NCBI GenBank assembly: GCA_963082975.1
Contig: OY720345.1
Location: forward strand, 32,620,611 to 32,684,610
DNA from: Labia minor
Taxonomy: Eukaryota; Arthropoda; Insecta; Dermaptera; Spongiphoridae
Length of the DNA stretch: 64,000 bases
Direction of reading: 5' to 3'
Part shown: positions 46,734 through 59,730 of the stretch, piece by piece
Layout of the letters: every line of letters starts with the position of its first letter
Position numbering within the stretch: the stretch's first letter is position 1
Notes under the pieces: generated by a model
What the model was told of the DNA's origin: nothing
Databases searched by the model: none
The model's input: the letters and a program-made list of their open reading frames with translations, nothing else
Made by a program: the position numbers and the translations under genes

Positions 46734-46847
46734 TCTATATATATAAAAAAAGGTTTTTGTCTGCACATTGCTCAGAATTTAAAAATTTTTGCATATCTTC
46801 GCGTTTCATGACCTCTAGAATCCAAAAGTGACTTTAGAATTTTTCAC

Positions 46848-46918
<71 letters not shown>

Positions 46919-49900
46919 CGGAAAATTACTATTTTATAGACTCAGAATTGGCTGAACCGATTTCTTTGAAATTACATCACAATATTCTTATATACCTCTA
47001 GAGTAACATAGGCTATAAATTTTATTAATATCTTATCAATAACCGCAGAAATTAATTTTTTAAAGTTTATATAATTCTCCGTGTTGTTCATTCAAGAGCA
47101 GCTCGCGGCTCACTGTCGGCCTAGCGGAATCATTTCAAACAATGAATTATCATAGAGATTCCCAATCGAAGAATTATTATAATATTTCCCTTTTTATTTT
47201 AAATTCTAATATACAAATATCAATTCAATTAAATAATTTATTCTAAAAGTTCTCAATTTAATTAAAATATTTATTAGATCATATTTTTATCTTAAACTAG
47301 CTGCTCAGAGCGCCTTCGGCGCTCTTCACACCTAGACGGGGGCTCCGCCCCCTGTACCCCCGAGTGGTACATAGTATTTGGTGGTTGAAAGTAGTAAAAG
47401 GTTTTCATCCATTTTGTTTCAATCAGTATATTACATAAAACATTCATTTCTTTTTGTGTTCTTATTTAAAAAATATATTTTAATTTAATCACTATATTAA
47501 TTATATATATTATTATTGTATATGTTATATCTATCTACCTAAGTGGCTCAAAGATACTCGAAAGTTCTTAGCCGCAACAACCACATTTCTCCAAGTGTCC
47601 CTATCCTGAGCCCTTGTTCCATCTCTCTTACGTCCCTTCCTACGCGTCATTGGTTTTCCAAGCGGACGTTTTCCAATCGGTCTTCCCACCAATATCTTTT
47701 TCCTCTCCCATTCTAGCCACGTGCCCTGCCTATCGCAGCTTTTTCCCTTTTATAACCCTAACTATTTCTGAAGATGCAGAGAGACCATGCAATTTCTTGT
47801 TATGCAGTCTCCCCCATACCCGGTGACCTCATCTTTCTTTGGCCAATAAATGCAGGGAAGAATCCTATTCTCAAATACTCTGAATCTACTCTCATCTCCA
47901 AGGGTCATAGACCATGCCTCCCACCCATATAATGCAACAGGCAAAATAATCTTTTTATATATTCCCTTTGATAATAATTTTCAAGAGATAAGCCTCTTTA
48001 TTGCAAGATAACAGGCGTTTCCCGATTGCAACCCCGATTTAAATTCTTCTCAAATATTATTATCCTTCGTGATTACATTCAATTTTTCTACATATTCAAA
48101 TTCTACATTTTGTATCTTAAGATTTTGTATGTTAATACTCTTCCTCTTTGATACTAAATATTTTTTCTTATCACTATTAATTTCAAACCTCCATTAAATT
48201 TTCCTCGCTAACTGTAATTGCAATTGCCGAATCTCCTATTATATTTAAGTCGTCTGGGTAACCTAATATTTTACAATTTATTTCCGCATCTTATTCTTTC
48301 TTTACTACCTTCAAGACAAATTTGAAGATTGAAAATTTGAAAAAGTTTATCCGGATCTATTGAGTCATGCGTATGTTTTACTAAAGTCTACAAATAATTA
48401 GTGAACAGAAATATTGAATTCGCGGTTTTTTTTCCTAATATCTGTCATAATGAAAATATCTTAATTAATGTTGGTCGATTTGGCCTGAACCCGCAATGAT
48501 ATCTCCTAATATTTCCACCGCCTATGGTTCTTAAGTATTTTCTATGTTATTATAGTGAAATAGAGTATAATATTTCTTGATCATTACATTTGCTAGGGGA
48601 TTTGAAAATTATTCGTCGCAATATGAAGATTTCGCTTACAGTTTCTGTCATGTCCGACCTCCATCCAACAGTTATTTTCTGTCAAGTTTTTTGATTCTCT
48701 TAATCATGTGATCTATATATTTAATTTTTTTTGATTCATTATAATAAAATTTAAACAAATAAAAATTTTTACTTTGTTAATTTATATAAATTTCAATATA
48801 AACTGATTGTGAGTGATACGCTTAGCCAATACTCTGAATAATTTGTGTACAAAAATATTGAATGTTCTTAGCGAGATTTGATATAATGTTGTACGATTTG
48901 TCCTAAATCTGAATTAGAAGAAAATTATAAATTGCCTCCTTTTCCAGCTCAATTCATTTACCCACCCATGTTGCATATGGCATCTAAATTTCTTAAAACT
49001 CCGTTTTTTTAATTTAAAATAGAAGGAGAGAAAGAGTTTTAAATTATATTCGAATAGTCTATATATTCTATATATCAGTATTTTTTTTCTGAATTTAATA
49101 GCAAGTTGATTTTAAAAATTTTCCATTCTTAATGCATATGATTGATTACATGTGTTAAAATTTAAAAAAATTCAAATATTCTAATTTTTATATTTATATA
49201 CAATTTAATATTATTTTTTATTAATATCATATCAAAAAAAAGAGAATTTATTAAAATTAAAAATAAAAAAAGAAGCCTATTAATAAAAAATTGAATGGTG
49301 ATTTAAATATTTTATTAAATTAATTAAAATGAGACCTTTTAGAATAAATTATTTAATTGAAATGATATTTAAATATAAGAATTTAAAAAAATATTATATT
49401 CTTTGTTTGGCAATTGTTATTTAATTATGTGCAACATGATTCGACTTGCACAGAGCATCGTTATTTTTTATTAATATCACATAATAAAAATGAATCTTTT
49501 AAACATAATAAATAAAAAAGACATTTTAATAAATTTAAAAAATATACCCAATTTAAAAATGTCAAAAATTTAAAACAACTTTATATCATCATATTTTAAT
49601 TTTTATATAATATATATATATATTTAGTAATTAATAATAGAGTAATTAAATTAAAATAAAAAACAAAGATAATATAATTCAGTCATTTTAATTCAGGTTA
49701 AATAATATTTTTTTTTATTATTCAATGATAAAATTTATATATTATTATATATATATTATAGAAAAGAAGAAATATTCAATTAAATAAAAAATAATTTAAG
49801 ATAAAAATATGATCTAATAAATATTTTAATTAAATTGAGAACTTTTAGAATAAATTATCTAATTGAATTGATATTTGTATATTAGAATTTAAAATAAAAA

Positions 49901-51583
49901 GGGAAATATTATAATAATTCTTCTATTGGGAATCGCTATGATAATTCATTGTTTGAAATGATTCCGCTAGGCCGACAGTGAGCCGCGAGCCGAAATCTTC
50001 ATATTGCGGCGAATAATTTTCAAATCCCCTAGCACCACAGAATTTAAGTTTCTTTTAAGGAAAATAACTATGATCTAAAAAAATTAATAAATGAACTTAA
50101 TAATAAAAAAAACAAATAAATCAATTAATTTAAATTAATACTATTAATGAATGTATATATTGGTCATTTATCTATAGTTTTATACCGTTAATTTTTATAA
50201 ATTGTCTCAAGTCTCTATTTTTGCATTTTCTCAAGTTTCATTATAATTAAAAATATTCAATAATAATCTAGCAATGAAAATAAAATACCAAAATGTAATG
50301 ATCAAGAAATATTATACTCTATTTCACTATTATAACATATACAATACTTAAGAACCATAGGCGGAGGAAATATTAGGAGATATCATTGCGGGTTCAGGCC
50401 AAATCGACCAACATTAATTAAGATATTTTCATTATGACAGATATTAGGAAAAAAACCGCGAATTCAATATTTCTGTTCACTAATTATTTGTAGACTTTAG
50501 TAAAACATACGCATGACTCAATAGATCCGGATAAACTTTTTCAAATTTTCAATCTTCAAATTTCTCTTGAAGGTAGTAAAGAAAGAATAAGATGCGGAAA
50601 TCAATTGTAAAATATTAGGTTACTCAGACGACTTAAATATAATAGGAGATTCGGCAATTTCAATTACAGATAGCGAGGAAAATTTAATGGAGGTTTGAAA
50701 TTAATAGTGATAAGAAAAAATATTTAGTAACAAAGAGGAAGAGTATTAACATACAAAATCTTAAGATACAAAATGTAGAATTTGAATATGTAGAAAAATT
50801 GAATGTAATCACGAAGGATAATAATATTTGAGAAGAATTTAAATCGGGGTTGCAATCGGGAAACGCCTGTTATCTGCAATAAAGAGGCTTATCTCTTCAA
50901 AATTATTATCAAAGGGAATATATAAAAAGATTATTTTGCCTGTTGCATTATATGGGTGGGAGGCATGGTCTATGACCCTTGGAGATGAGAGTAGATTCAG
51001 AGTATTTGAGAATAGGATTCTTCCCTGCATTTATTGGCCAAAGAAAGATGAGGTCACCGGGTATGAGGGAGACTGTATAACAAGAAATTGCATGGCCTCT
51101 CTGCATCTTCAGAAATAGTTAGGGTTATAAAAGGGAAAAAGCTGCGATAGGCAGGGCACGTGGCTAGAATGGGAGAGGAAAAAGATATTGGTGGGAAGAC
51201 CGATTGGAAAACGTCCGCTTGGAAAACCAATGACGCGTAGGAAGGGACGTAAGAGAGATGGAACAAGGGCTCAGGATAGGGACACTTGGAGAAATGTGGT
51301 TGTTGCGGCTAAGAACTTTAGAGTATCTTTGAGCCACATAGGTAGATAGATATAACATATACAATAATAATATATATAATTAATATAGTGATTAAATTAA
51401 AATATATTTTTTAAATAAGAACACAAAAAGAAATGAATGTTTTATGTAATATACTGATTGAAACAAAATGGATGAAAACCTTTTAATACTTTCAACCACC
51501 AAATACTATGTACAACTCGGGGGTACAGGGGGCGGAGCCCCCGTCTAGGTGTGAAGAGCGCCGAAGGCGCTCTGAGCAGCTAG
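46734..51583 (+). mobile_element. Helitron copy 2, interrupted by Helitron copy 3
   Basis: 5' end TCTATATATATAAAA at 46734 and 3' hairpin plus CTAG ending 51583 match the reference Helitron (22085-25378). The 5' part runs to 47296 (reference about 22640), where an opposite-strand copy begins. Plus-strand sequence resumes near 50001 at reference position about 23797. The missing ~1.16 kb of copy 2 lies exactly beside the missing 5' end of copy 3, so one deletion explains both. (GTCT)n at 46848-46918. It also has the LINE B segment (50365-51360). Confidence 0.85.
47297..50000 (-). mobile_element. Helitron copy 3, nested in copy 2, 5' truncated
   Basis: Begins with the reversed 3' end CTAGCTGCTCAGAGCG at 47297, directly after a host A, so the insertion point in copy 2 is A|T as expected for Helitrons. 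It runs backwards through the LINE B segment (48500-47525) and interior to reference position about 22436, where GTGAGCCGCGAGC joins CGAAATCTTCATATTGCGG of copy 2. It lacks reference ~23836-24100 as a further small deletion. Confidence 0.85.
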
Positions 51584-51620
51584 TATATATATATGATAGT
51601 CTAATAGTAATATTTTTACT

Positions 51621-51701
51621 ATGTTGAAATTTTGATGTTTTTCACGTTTTAAAGGTCCCTAATTCATTTTCACTAAGATTGAAAAAAAATGTATGTATGT
51701 A

Positions 51702-51759
<58 letters not shown>

Positions 51760-52060
51760 AGATTACGCAAAAATGGTGCGAGCTAGAATAATGCAATTTG
51801 GTATACAGGCATTATTCAAAATTCGTAGTTTTCTATCAATTTTTGAGAAATGTAGCTCATTCGGAAGTGGGTCATTACCTACCACGTTTTGATTTTTTCC
51901 TCTAAACTGGGCGTAAAAATAAAGATATATATTTGATAGTTTTTTACATGATTAAAAATTCTATAAAACTGCTATATATAGATTTTCAGCTTGAGTGATT
52001 CACTGAAAGTACCGGAATTAATTTTTTAAATTTTGACTTTAAAATGAACGTAAATGTTTT
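51621..52060 (+). mobile_element. R3 repeat, copy 3 (variant 3' part)
   Basis: Head ATGTTGAAATTTTGATG, a long (ATGT)n(GT)n microsatellite (51690-51752), AATTTGGTATACAGGCATTA and GTACCGGAATTAATTTTTTA as in copy 1. After that the sequence switches to AATTTTGACTTTAAAATG, shared with the copy at 56735-56870, so there are two 3' variants. Confidence 0.65.
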
Positions 52061-52591
52061 AAATTTAGAAAAAATTTTAATTAAATCTAAAGGATTAAAT
52101 TTAATTAAATTAATTTTAATTATTAAGATCTATCTTTAGTCTAGGCTAGACTGTTTTACCGCGTCCCAACCGTATTTTATTTAAGTTGAAAAAAATCAAA
52201 ACAATGTTGAAATTATTTGATTCCCTTCTTATTTCAATAAAATGTTATCACTGAAAATTATGTTAAAAACCTTCAATCAGATGATTGGATAGAATAAAAT
52301 TTTAATTAATTTTCAAATATAGAAAAAAAAAATTTCGAGCTTTTAAACACGTTTTTAAGAAAACAAAATCATCAGTTTTCTTGGTGATTAACAATATAAA
52401 GCCAAAATATAAAATAAATTTATTTTAAAAAAATATAAAAATTAAATTACACAATTCTTCCTTCAAAATATATTTAAAAATGCAAAAAACTAAACTTATT
52501 TATTATATCACAAGTTATAATATAATTATATATGTACAAGATTTAAATAAATTATTTTTTAGATGTATTATTTATAATATATTTTTTGTCT
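52061..52591. other. AT-rich DNA, no feature seen
   Basis: No gene or clear repeat. Possibly the AT-rich tail of R3. Confidence 0.4.
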
Positions 52592-53179
52592 ATTTTCACA
52601 CCAAATTTCACATGTGGAGATTTTTACATATCTCCACGAATCATGCATTTTCTTAAAAGAAAAAAGTATTTTTAGCATGATGTCTGTCCGTCCGTCCGTA
52701 TAGATGTGTACAGCCTGAACGGCTGAACGGATTTTGATGAAATTTGGTATATTTACTTAATGCATCAGTGGGATGAATTGATCAACTTTTGGTGCAAATC
52801 CGGAAACCGGAAGTGGTAGTATTAGCGATCGACGATAGGAAGGGAAGGGTTATTTTCACACCAAATTTCACATGAGATTTTTTACATATCACCACGAATC
52901 ATGCACTTTGTATTGGTTTTATCCTCGAGAAAAATCATATTTATTAGTTTTTTCTTGATTTAAAATTATATGACGTCATCCAACCATTCATGACGTCACA
53001 GCCTGGTCTTGCCTATATATTATAAATAAAATAAAATTAAAAATATTTATGTTATATGCCTATCTGTTTTTTATTACATTAATAGATATATTAAAATTAT
53101 TTGAAATTGTTTCTGTAGCTGGAAATTAATTTACTTCAAACCGTCGGTCGGTTCGGACCTGGCCACAGGTCAACTTATT
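52592..53179 (+). mobile_element. HINE-like element, 5' end missing
   Basis: Starts within the first CACACCAAATTTCACATG block and is complete to the 3' hairpin and AACTTATT. Nearly identical to 60076-60690 in the shared part, so recently spread. Confidence 0.85.
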
Positions 53180-54251
53180 GAATCTATATTAATATTTTAA
53201 CAAAAAAAAGAAAATCCAAAATAAGGTTAATATTAATTAATATATTATTTATTTATATTATATTTATGTTTCAGAATGGTTTAAATGTTTTAGTAATTTC
53301 ACGAATTAAATTTATTCTTATTTTGATTGTTTCGAATAAAAAATCTTGGAACTTGTAAATTATGGTAACGCTCGTTGAATTCCCCGCCAATTTTCGGAAG
53401 TTGAAGTATTGGGAATGGAGGGGGGATAATTTTAAGTTTTTATAGGAATATTTTTGGGATAAAATGAAATTTTATTAAAAATTCAATATGTGAATGGGTG
53501 AGAGGGCTGTAGAAACATATATTACGCCACTGACCTCCCCCTAATCATTGACTTTCACTCCATTTTATATACATATTTTTCCTCCATCCGTCCCTGTCCA
53601 CCTCTATTTACTATTGTCGAGGCTAATTCGAATCAGACGAAATAATTTTTTTTGAAATCCTTATAAAAATTAAAATTTAAAAAACGTTTTTCCTCATTGA
53701 GTCTTCAAACAAGTTCAATAATTAATTCAAATTAAAATAAAAGTGAAATTTAATTTATCTATCTATAATTTTAAATTTTCTTTTTATAAACTGCACTAAT
53801 TTGTATCTAATACTTTCTTCAACAACCAATCCGATCTTCTACCTGTATCACCTTTTTCTTTTGCCCAGCATTCTTATTCATGTCTTTTGATCAATTGTTA
53901 CAATGAAATTGTCACACATTATTTCTTCTAATTTTTTTATATTTTGTTCAATTCATTTTCTATGTAGGGGGTAATTAGATTACTGATTATTTTCTTTCTT
54001 ACCGTCTTTTGTGTTTCCTGATGTATATACGCATGAATGTTATTCATGTTTTGTATTAGTACATATAATATTTTCGTTTGAATTGGAAAAAATGGAATGT
54101 ATGAAATGATATTTGGATAAAAGAGAACAATAAAGGAATTTAATGCATAATGAAAATATTATAAAGAAAAATAAAACAAAAGTATCAAAAATATATAAAT
54201 AATTGATTTATCTGTAAATATCCATATATATATATACGTGCCACTCAGAAG
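53180..54251. other. Unique non-coding DNA
   Basis: About 1 kb with mixed composition. Pyrimidine-rich patches at 53520-53620 and 53820-53900 have no convincing splice-bounded ORF. No repeat recognised. Confidence 0.4.
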
Positions 54252-54603
54252 CAGGGGCGGATTTAGGCCTAGACAGAATAGGCAACTGCCTAGGGCCCGT
54301 AATTTCAGGGGACCCGTAAAACGGTTAAAAAAATCGTGAATTTTAAATATTTTCGACTTATTTAAAATTTTTTCAACATGGTTCTAAAAAAAAAGGTAAA
54401 ATGATTTTTGCAATCACGATTTTCAGGGTCTAAGTATCACCTAGTGTGCCCACCCCCCTGCTATATTATTTCAAAAAAATACTCTTCAATAATAATTTTT
54501 TTAAATGAAAAATAAAACAATTAATAGATTTTATGTTATTTTATGGGTGGGAGGCCCGGAATTCTGTCTGCCTAGGGCCCGAAAATTCCTTAATCCGGCA
54601 CTG
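54252..54603. mobile_element. hAT MITE
   Basis: Ends CAGGGGCGGATTTAGGCCTA and CCTTAATCCGGCACTG are hAT-type inverted repeats, with 8-bp flanks CTCAGAAG (54244-54251) and CTCAGAGG (54604-54611), 7 of 8 matching. Internal CTGCCTAGGGCCCGTAATTT pairs with GTCTGCCTAGGGCCCGAAAA. Same family as the relic at 10700-10794. Confidence 0.85.
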
Positions 54604-54911
54604 CTCAGAGGCCAAAGCGATTAATTCCACCTTTAAAGAAACATTCCATCGCAATATTAAGATTATCAAGTTCATTATTCACTTCATATGTTGCAGATTA
54701 CCTTGCATTACATTACATTAGCAAAATTTTAAAAATTGGAGTTAATAGATTTGGCTACTGAGAGAGTGGCACATATAACTAAACCCTTAAGGTTTTCATC
54801 AAAAATGAACGACATTACAAAATCAATTTATTTTGTATAGTTTAGAAGATATTAATATTATATTTAAAAAAAAATTAAAATAAAAGCAAAAAACAGATTA
54901 AAAAGATATTA
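54604..54911. other. AT-rich spacer, no feature seen
   Basis: No gene or repeat recognised. Confidence 0.4.
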
Positions 54912-55933
54912 TTATATCAAGATCTCTTCTAATGTAAGAACTCCATATTGATTATTATTATATATTTTTTGGGATCCGTCTGGAACAGATATAGTACAAG
55001 AAAGTAAAAACTATTTTTTCACCCATTTCATTTGGAGTAAATCACTTCTTTTATATATATACATATATATAAATAATACTTCAGTAAAATGAAATTAAAT
55101 AAGTTAAAAGAATAATCTGAAAATAATTAAAGTTGATAATAATTTATATTTAAAAAAAATAAATAAAAGAAAAATAACAAATACAAATACCTTTAAGGAA
55201 TTATTTGAAGATTTGGATTAGTTTTTCTCTTTATAACAATTATATTTAGATTGTCCTTTCTTTATAGAAGATAAGACGAACCACTAAAACAAAAAGACAA
55301 TTTTAATATAATATTACTTAATATTTTATAGAAATTAAAAAATATTTTTTTTTAAAAAAACATTTCTTCTGGAATTGATTGATATAAAAAATAAATACAA
55401 GATAATATTATTCTAATAAAAAATTAATTATTTTAATTTTATGTCCATATAAAATTGATTTCAAATAAATATTATGTTGATTATTTTAAAACTATTTTTT
55501 TTTATATTTAAAATTATTTCAAAAATATATATAAATTTTATATATAATAAAGCTTAAAATTAAAAATAAATTTTATTTACTTATATACTTCTTTCATGTC
55601 TAGTAATCTTCCAAGAGGCGCTCAAATCCTTCGAATTTTCCAATAGCAGTGTTTGTTCATTTTTAATAATCGGACCTGTTGAGATAAGTAAATATATCAG
55701 TAAATAAATATTAATAATAAATATTTAGTGAAAACAATTCAAAGCAGAGATAAAAACTTAATTATATATATATATTAAGGGAGTATCACCCAAATTAATT
55801 TTTTAATGAGTTAAATTGAGAAAAGTAAACATACAGTAAAAGTCCCTTATTCCAGTAGCTAATTTCTTTAATATTATATGCGAATATAAAAACCATGAAT
55901 ATGGAATGACATTTTTTAGAGGTTTATATTTGC
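54912..55933 (-). CDS. Candidate 3' exons of an unrecognised gene
   Basis: Three phase-compatible open blocks with splice signals on the minus strand. 55933-55835 (YKPLKNVIPYSWFLYSHIIL ... GIRDFY, GTATGT donor), 55675-55589 (acceptor CAACAG; PIIKNEQTLLLENSKD ... SWKITRHER, GTATAT donor) and 54979-54912 (acceptor TTCCAG; GSQKIYNNNQYGVLTLEEIL I, stop). A block at 55283-55246 (acceptor TTTTAG; VRLIFYKERTI, stop) fits the same phase and would be an alternative last exon. None has the look of random AT-rich translation, but no family is recognised and upstream exons were not found. Could also be a pseudogene. Confidence 0.35.
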
Positions 55934-56734
55934 CTTAAAGTTTCAAACTAAATAAAATATAAATAAAATAGATTTTACAAATGTTTATTAATTAATATTA
56001 ATTAGAGATGTTTTGGAAAGGATTGAGAGATTAAATTTTACTTTAAGAGCGTAGTTGCAAACGATTCACTATCACGTCATAGGACAAGTATTCCTAATTC
56101 TCCTTTAAGCGGAAACACTATTTTTCCCTATAGAAACTAGTTATCCTATCCTTATACTCGTAAAAATATATTTATATTAATATAATATATAATATATTTA
56201 TAAATAGAGAACAAATAAAAAAGGCAGCTAGTATTCTATTTTTATATTTAACAAAATTATTGCAACTGACAAGTTAAAAAACAAAACACAAATCCCCATA
56301 TCAAAGAACATATTTTTAAAATTAGTCCATTGAATTAATTCTATTCTTTGTAAAAGCCACCACATCACTGATGACAGCAGTGATTAAAAAATGAAGATGT
56401 GAAAAAATGTTTAATATATCTACTTGATCCACGTATAAAGAAATTTGGCCACAAGGCCATATTAAGAGGGGAAGACTTAACCGCCTAACTCCTACACAAG
56501 AATCTAAAGATGTTTAATTAAATATTAAAAAAAAATCTATCTCGAAAATTTGAGAAGTGGATTAATTAACATATATTATATTTAAAATAAATATATATAA
56601 TTTATAAATTAAGTATAATTGAATTGGATTAATTAATTAAAAATTTAAATTTACAGTATAGTATTGTTATTCAATTAAATTAATTAATTAACATATATTA
56701 AATTTAAAACCTTTATCTTCATTTTAAAGTCAAA
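55934..56734. other. AT-rich DNA with a hAT-end relic
   Basis: 56427-56455 (TTGATCCACGTATAAAGAAA then TTTGGCCAC) resembles the right end of the hAT MITE at 61405. The rest shows no gene. Confidence 0.4.
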
Positions 56735-56870
56735 ATTTAAAAATTAATTCCGGTATTTTCAGCGATTCAATCAAACTGAAATTGTATATATAGCAGTTTT
56801 ATACAATTTTTAATCATGTGAAAAACTATCAAACATATATCATTATTTTTAGAGGGGAAAAAATGAAAGG
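56735..56870 (-). mobile_element. R3 repeat, fragment
   Basis: Minus-strand piece with TTCACATGATTAAAAATTGT, AAACTGCTATATATA, CCGGAATTAATTTTTAAATT and TTGACTTTAAAATG; variant 3' part as at 51621-52060. Confidence 0.6.
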
Positions 56871-57240
56871 CAAGATAGTAATTATAAATTTAAATTAAAA
56901 TAAAGATAAATAATTTTATTTGTCAAACAAACTAATACCAAGTATTTGAGTAATTCTTTTCAATAAAAAACTGTAACATGTAGATTTCTTTAAAAATAAT
57001 TAATAAAATATAATTTTAATGCAATGAAATTGAATAAACTTTTAATATGATATTTTTAACATTTCTTAATCATTTTTAAACATTTTATTTAAAAATTATT
57101 CTTAGAGACAGATTCTGTACAGCGGCTACATATCTGACTTTCCATCCATGATTAACGCAACGGCTTTCACTGAATCTGGTATAGTTAAGCGGTATAATTT
57201 TGATGTGTTTAGTCGAAAAGACACTCAAATAATCTCCAAA
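56871..57240. other. AT-rich DNA with a short coding-like patch
   Basis: 57115-57200 is GC-richer (CAGCGGCTACATATCTGACT...) but no family is recognised. No other feature. Confidence 0.35.
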
Positions 57241-57770
57241 TAATCTCCACGAATCATGCATTTTCTTAACAGAAAAAAGTATTTTTAGCATGTCTGTCCG
57301 TCCGTCCGTCCGTATAGATGTGTACAGCCTGAACGGCTGAACGGATTTTGATGAAATTTGGTATATTTACTTAATGCATCAGTGGGATGAATTGATCAAC
57401 TTTTGGTGCAAATCCGGAAACCGGAAGTGGTAGTATTAGCGATCGACGATAGGAAGGGTTATTTTCATACCAAATTTCACATGAGGAGATTTTTTACATT
57501 TCATCACGAATCATTCACTTTGCATTGGTTTTATACTCGAGAAAAATCATCTTTATTAGTTTTTTCTTAATTAAAATTATATGACGTCACAGCCTGGTCT
57601 TACATATATATTATAAATAAAATAAAATTAAAAATATTTATGTTATATCCATATCTGTTTTTTTTTACATTAATAGATATATTAAAATTATTTGAAATTG
57701 TTTCTGTAGCTGGAAATTAATTTATTTCAAACCGTCGGTCGGTTCAGACCTGGCCACAGGTCAACTTATT
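57241..57770 (+). mobile_element. HINE-like element, 5' end missing and one TGACGTCA site lost
   Basis: Starts inside the first duplicated block (ATCTCCACGAATCATGC) and runs to the 3' hairpin and AACTTATT. The segment with the first TGACGTCA is deleted relative to other copies. Confidence 0.83.
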
Positions 57771-58054
57771 AAAAACAGTCTTCATTTAAAATGCTTTTTT
57801 ATGTAGAATAAAGATTGCATAAATAAATCTTGAATTTTAAAATCGCCAATTTCACTTGTATTATTATTGTTTAGTCTTTTTATTGATTTCTTATTTTATT
57901 TTTTGTAATTATCATTTATGTTATATTATAAATAGATTTGAGGATAAATAGAATTCAATTTATTTAAACAAAAAGATTAAAGTATTAGGATCCGCGGATG
58001 ATTGAAATAACTTAGGAGACTCGACTAATTCAATCGTAAATAGCATGAAAAATA

Positions 58055-59103
58055 TCAGGTCGTCAAGTATGAAATTTGTAGAAAAAAACACAAAGTTTAT
58101 TGATAACTTACAAACATAAGGAGTTATTCTAATCATCGAAGTATGCACCCATATTGTCTACACACTTTTGCCATTTAAGTGGGAGGTTATTCAGGCCGTT
58201 AGTATAAAACCCTGGTGAACGGGAGTCAATGAATTCCTGGAAGGCCAGTTTAACTGCATTATCGGAATTAAACTTTTTTCCTATCAAGAAGTTGTCCAAA
58301 TTTCGGAAGAAGTGGTAGTCAGTGGGGGCTTGGTCTGGTGAGTATGGTGGATGATGGAGAAGTTCCTACTCCAATTCCTGTATCTTTGCCAGTCATTTGT
58401 GCAGTGTGTGGTCTAGCGTTATCATGCAAAAGGATAGGTGTCGATCTGTTGACCAATCTGGGCTGTTTTTCTTTAAGTTTTTGCATCATTTCGTCCAGTT
58501 GGATGCAGTATATGTCTGCTGTAATCGATGAGCCAGGTTTCATGAACTCATAATGAATTACACCTGCGTGGAACCCACTTATCCAACTTTTTCACCTTCC
58601 CGATTTGCGCTAAATGAGTCAATATTGTTTGTTTGGTAACACCAAACTTTAGTGATAATTCATATGCACTTTGGGATGGGTCAGACTCAACGGTGACCTT
58701 TAGATCGTCATTATTCACCTTTGATTTCGGGCGACCGCGAGGCTCATTTGCGAGGTCAAAGTTACCTGTTCGAAATTTAGCGAACCAATTAGATACTGTC
58801 TGTTGCGTAGTAACACTAGAGCCAAATACAGTATTAATGTTTCGCGTGGCCTGCGACGCCCTATTTCCACGTAGGAACTCATACTTCATAATTGTTCGAA
58901 TTTCGGACCTTTCCATTTTAAACAAAATTGATTTAAAAAAAACCGTTTTACACTTTTTAGGGATTATAATAATTCTTTCAAACAAGCAAGCTGTGTAAAT
59001 TGACAGAAAAAAAAATAACGGTAAAATATTCAGCCAATGTCAAGTTATAAGCTATTAAGGTTGGCCATATTACTAGCTACAAATTTCATCCTTGACAACC
59101 TAA
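58055..59103 (-). mobile_element. mariner (fourth family) with terminal repeats, inside LINE B
   Basis: Inverted ends TCAGGTCGTCAAGTATGAAA and, at the right, complement of TTAGGTTGTCAAGGATGAAA, with TTTGTAG following in both; TA at 58053-58054 and 59104-59105. Length 1049 bp against about 1.3 kb for an intact copy. Confidence 0.92.
58150..58940 (-). pseudogene. mariner transposase with an internal deletion
   Basis: Starts MERSEIRTIMKYEFLRGNRA and keeps both helix-turn-helix regions (VSNWFAKFRTGNFDL, GRPKSKV, ELSLKFGVTKQTILTHLAQI). After KLDKWVPR it joins directly to GVIHYEFMKPGSS, removing about 80 residues including the first catalytic Asp. HDNARPH (second Asp) is intact. A frameshift follows near 58390, after which PPYSPDQAPTDYHFFRNL carries the third Asp and the frame runs to the C-terminus. 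Cannot make active transposase, but the DNA-binding part could still be expressed. Confidence 0.88.
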
Positions 59104-59730
59104 TAATTGATTAATATAGAAAAAGAAATGTTTTTGTAATTGAAGAAAAAAAATATTTATTAACAAATAAAAGCGTGTAAAAGTAATAGTCAATATATAA
59201 ACAATAAGGAATTACAAAATATAGAAAAGATTAAATACTTAGAATTTATATTCATGAAAATAATATTTGAAAACAATTCAATGCAATATAGTATATTAAT
59301 CAAATATCTGGTATATCAGGTACATGTTATTATGTAATAAAGAGATTCATTTCATTAAAATTATTATCGAAGAATATGAAAATTAAAATCTTAAAATCTA
59401 AAAAAATAATAATTTTGGTGGATGAATTATATAAATATAAGAGGAGTGGGCCATGATCCATCCATTTGCAAATTGAACACTTGGTAGAATTTATGAGCCG
59501 TAAACAGAATAACGCGGATAGCATAGTTAGGAATGACATGACATCTATGTAATTCCAAACATAGTGAAAATGATAAAGTCAAGGAGGTTGTGATATTGTT
59601 CGGATAGATGAAGGAAGCCTAGAGAAATTTAATTATAGGGAGACTATCTGGATTTAGATAGGGCTAGTAACCTAGAGGAATTTGTAGCGGCCAATAACGT
59701 GAGTTTAGATAAAGAGATAAATAAATTTTA

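Larger units (their letters stand above)
57935..59730 (+). mobile_element. LINE B (RTE-like) fragment split by a mariner
   Basis: 57960-58052 reads KVLGSADD and GDSTNSIVNSMKN, equivalent to GYSDDLNIIGDS of the Helitron-carried copies. After the mariner, coding resemblance resumes at 59104 (KKYLLTNKS, CYYVIKRFISLKLLSK) and continues to EEFVAANNVSLDKEIN at the 3' end, with a GATAAAGAGATAAATA tail. Heavily decayed; the plus-strand order matches the LINE B 3' end. Confidence 0.72.

Noticed and set aside
58660-58940. Host SETMAR-like gene
   Set aside because: The mariner ends, TA flanks and internal deletion show an ordinary dead mariner with no SET domain nearby.
58338-58998. Plus-strand frames up to 121 codons
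   Set aside because: Mirror images of the minus-strand mariner transposase, which has clear motifs.
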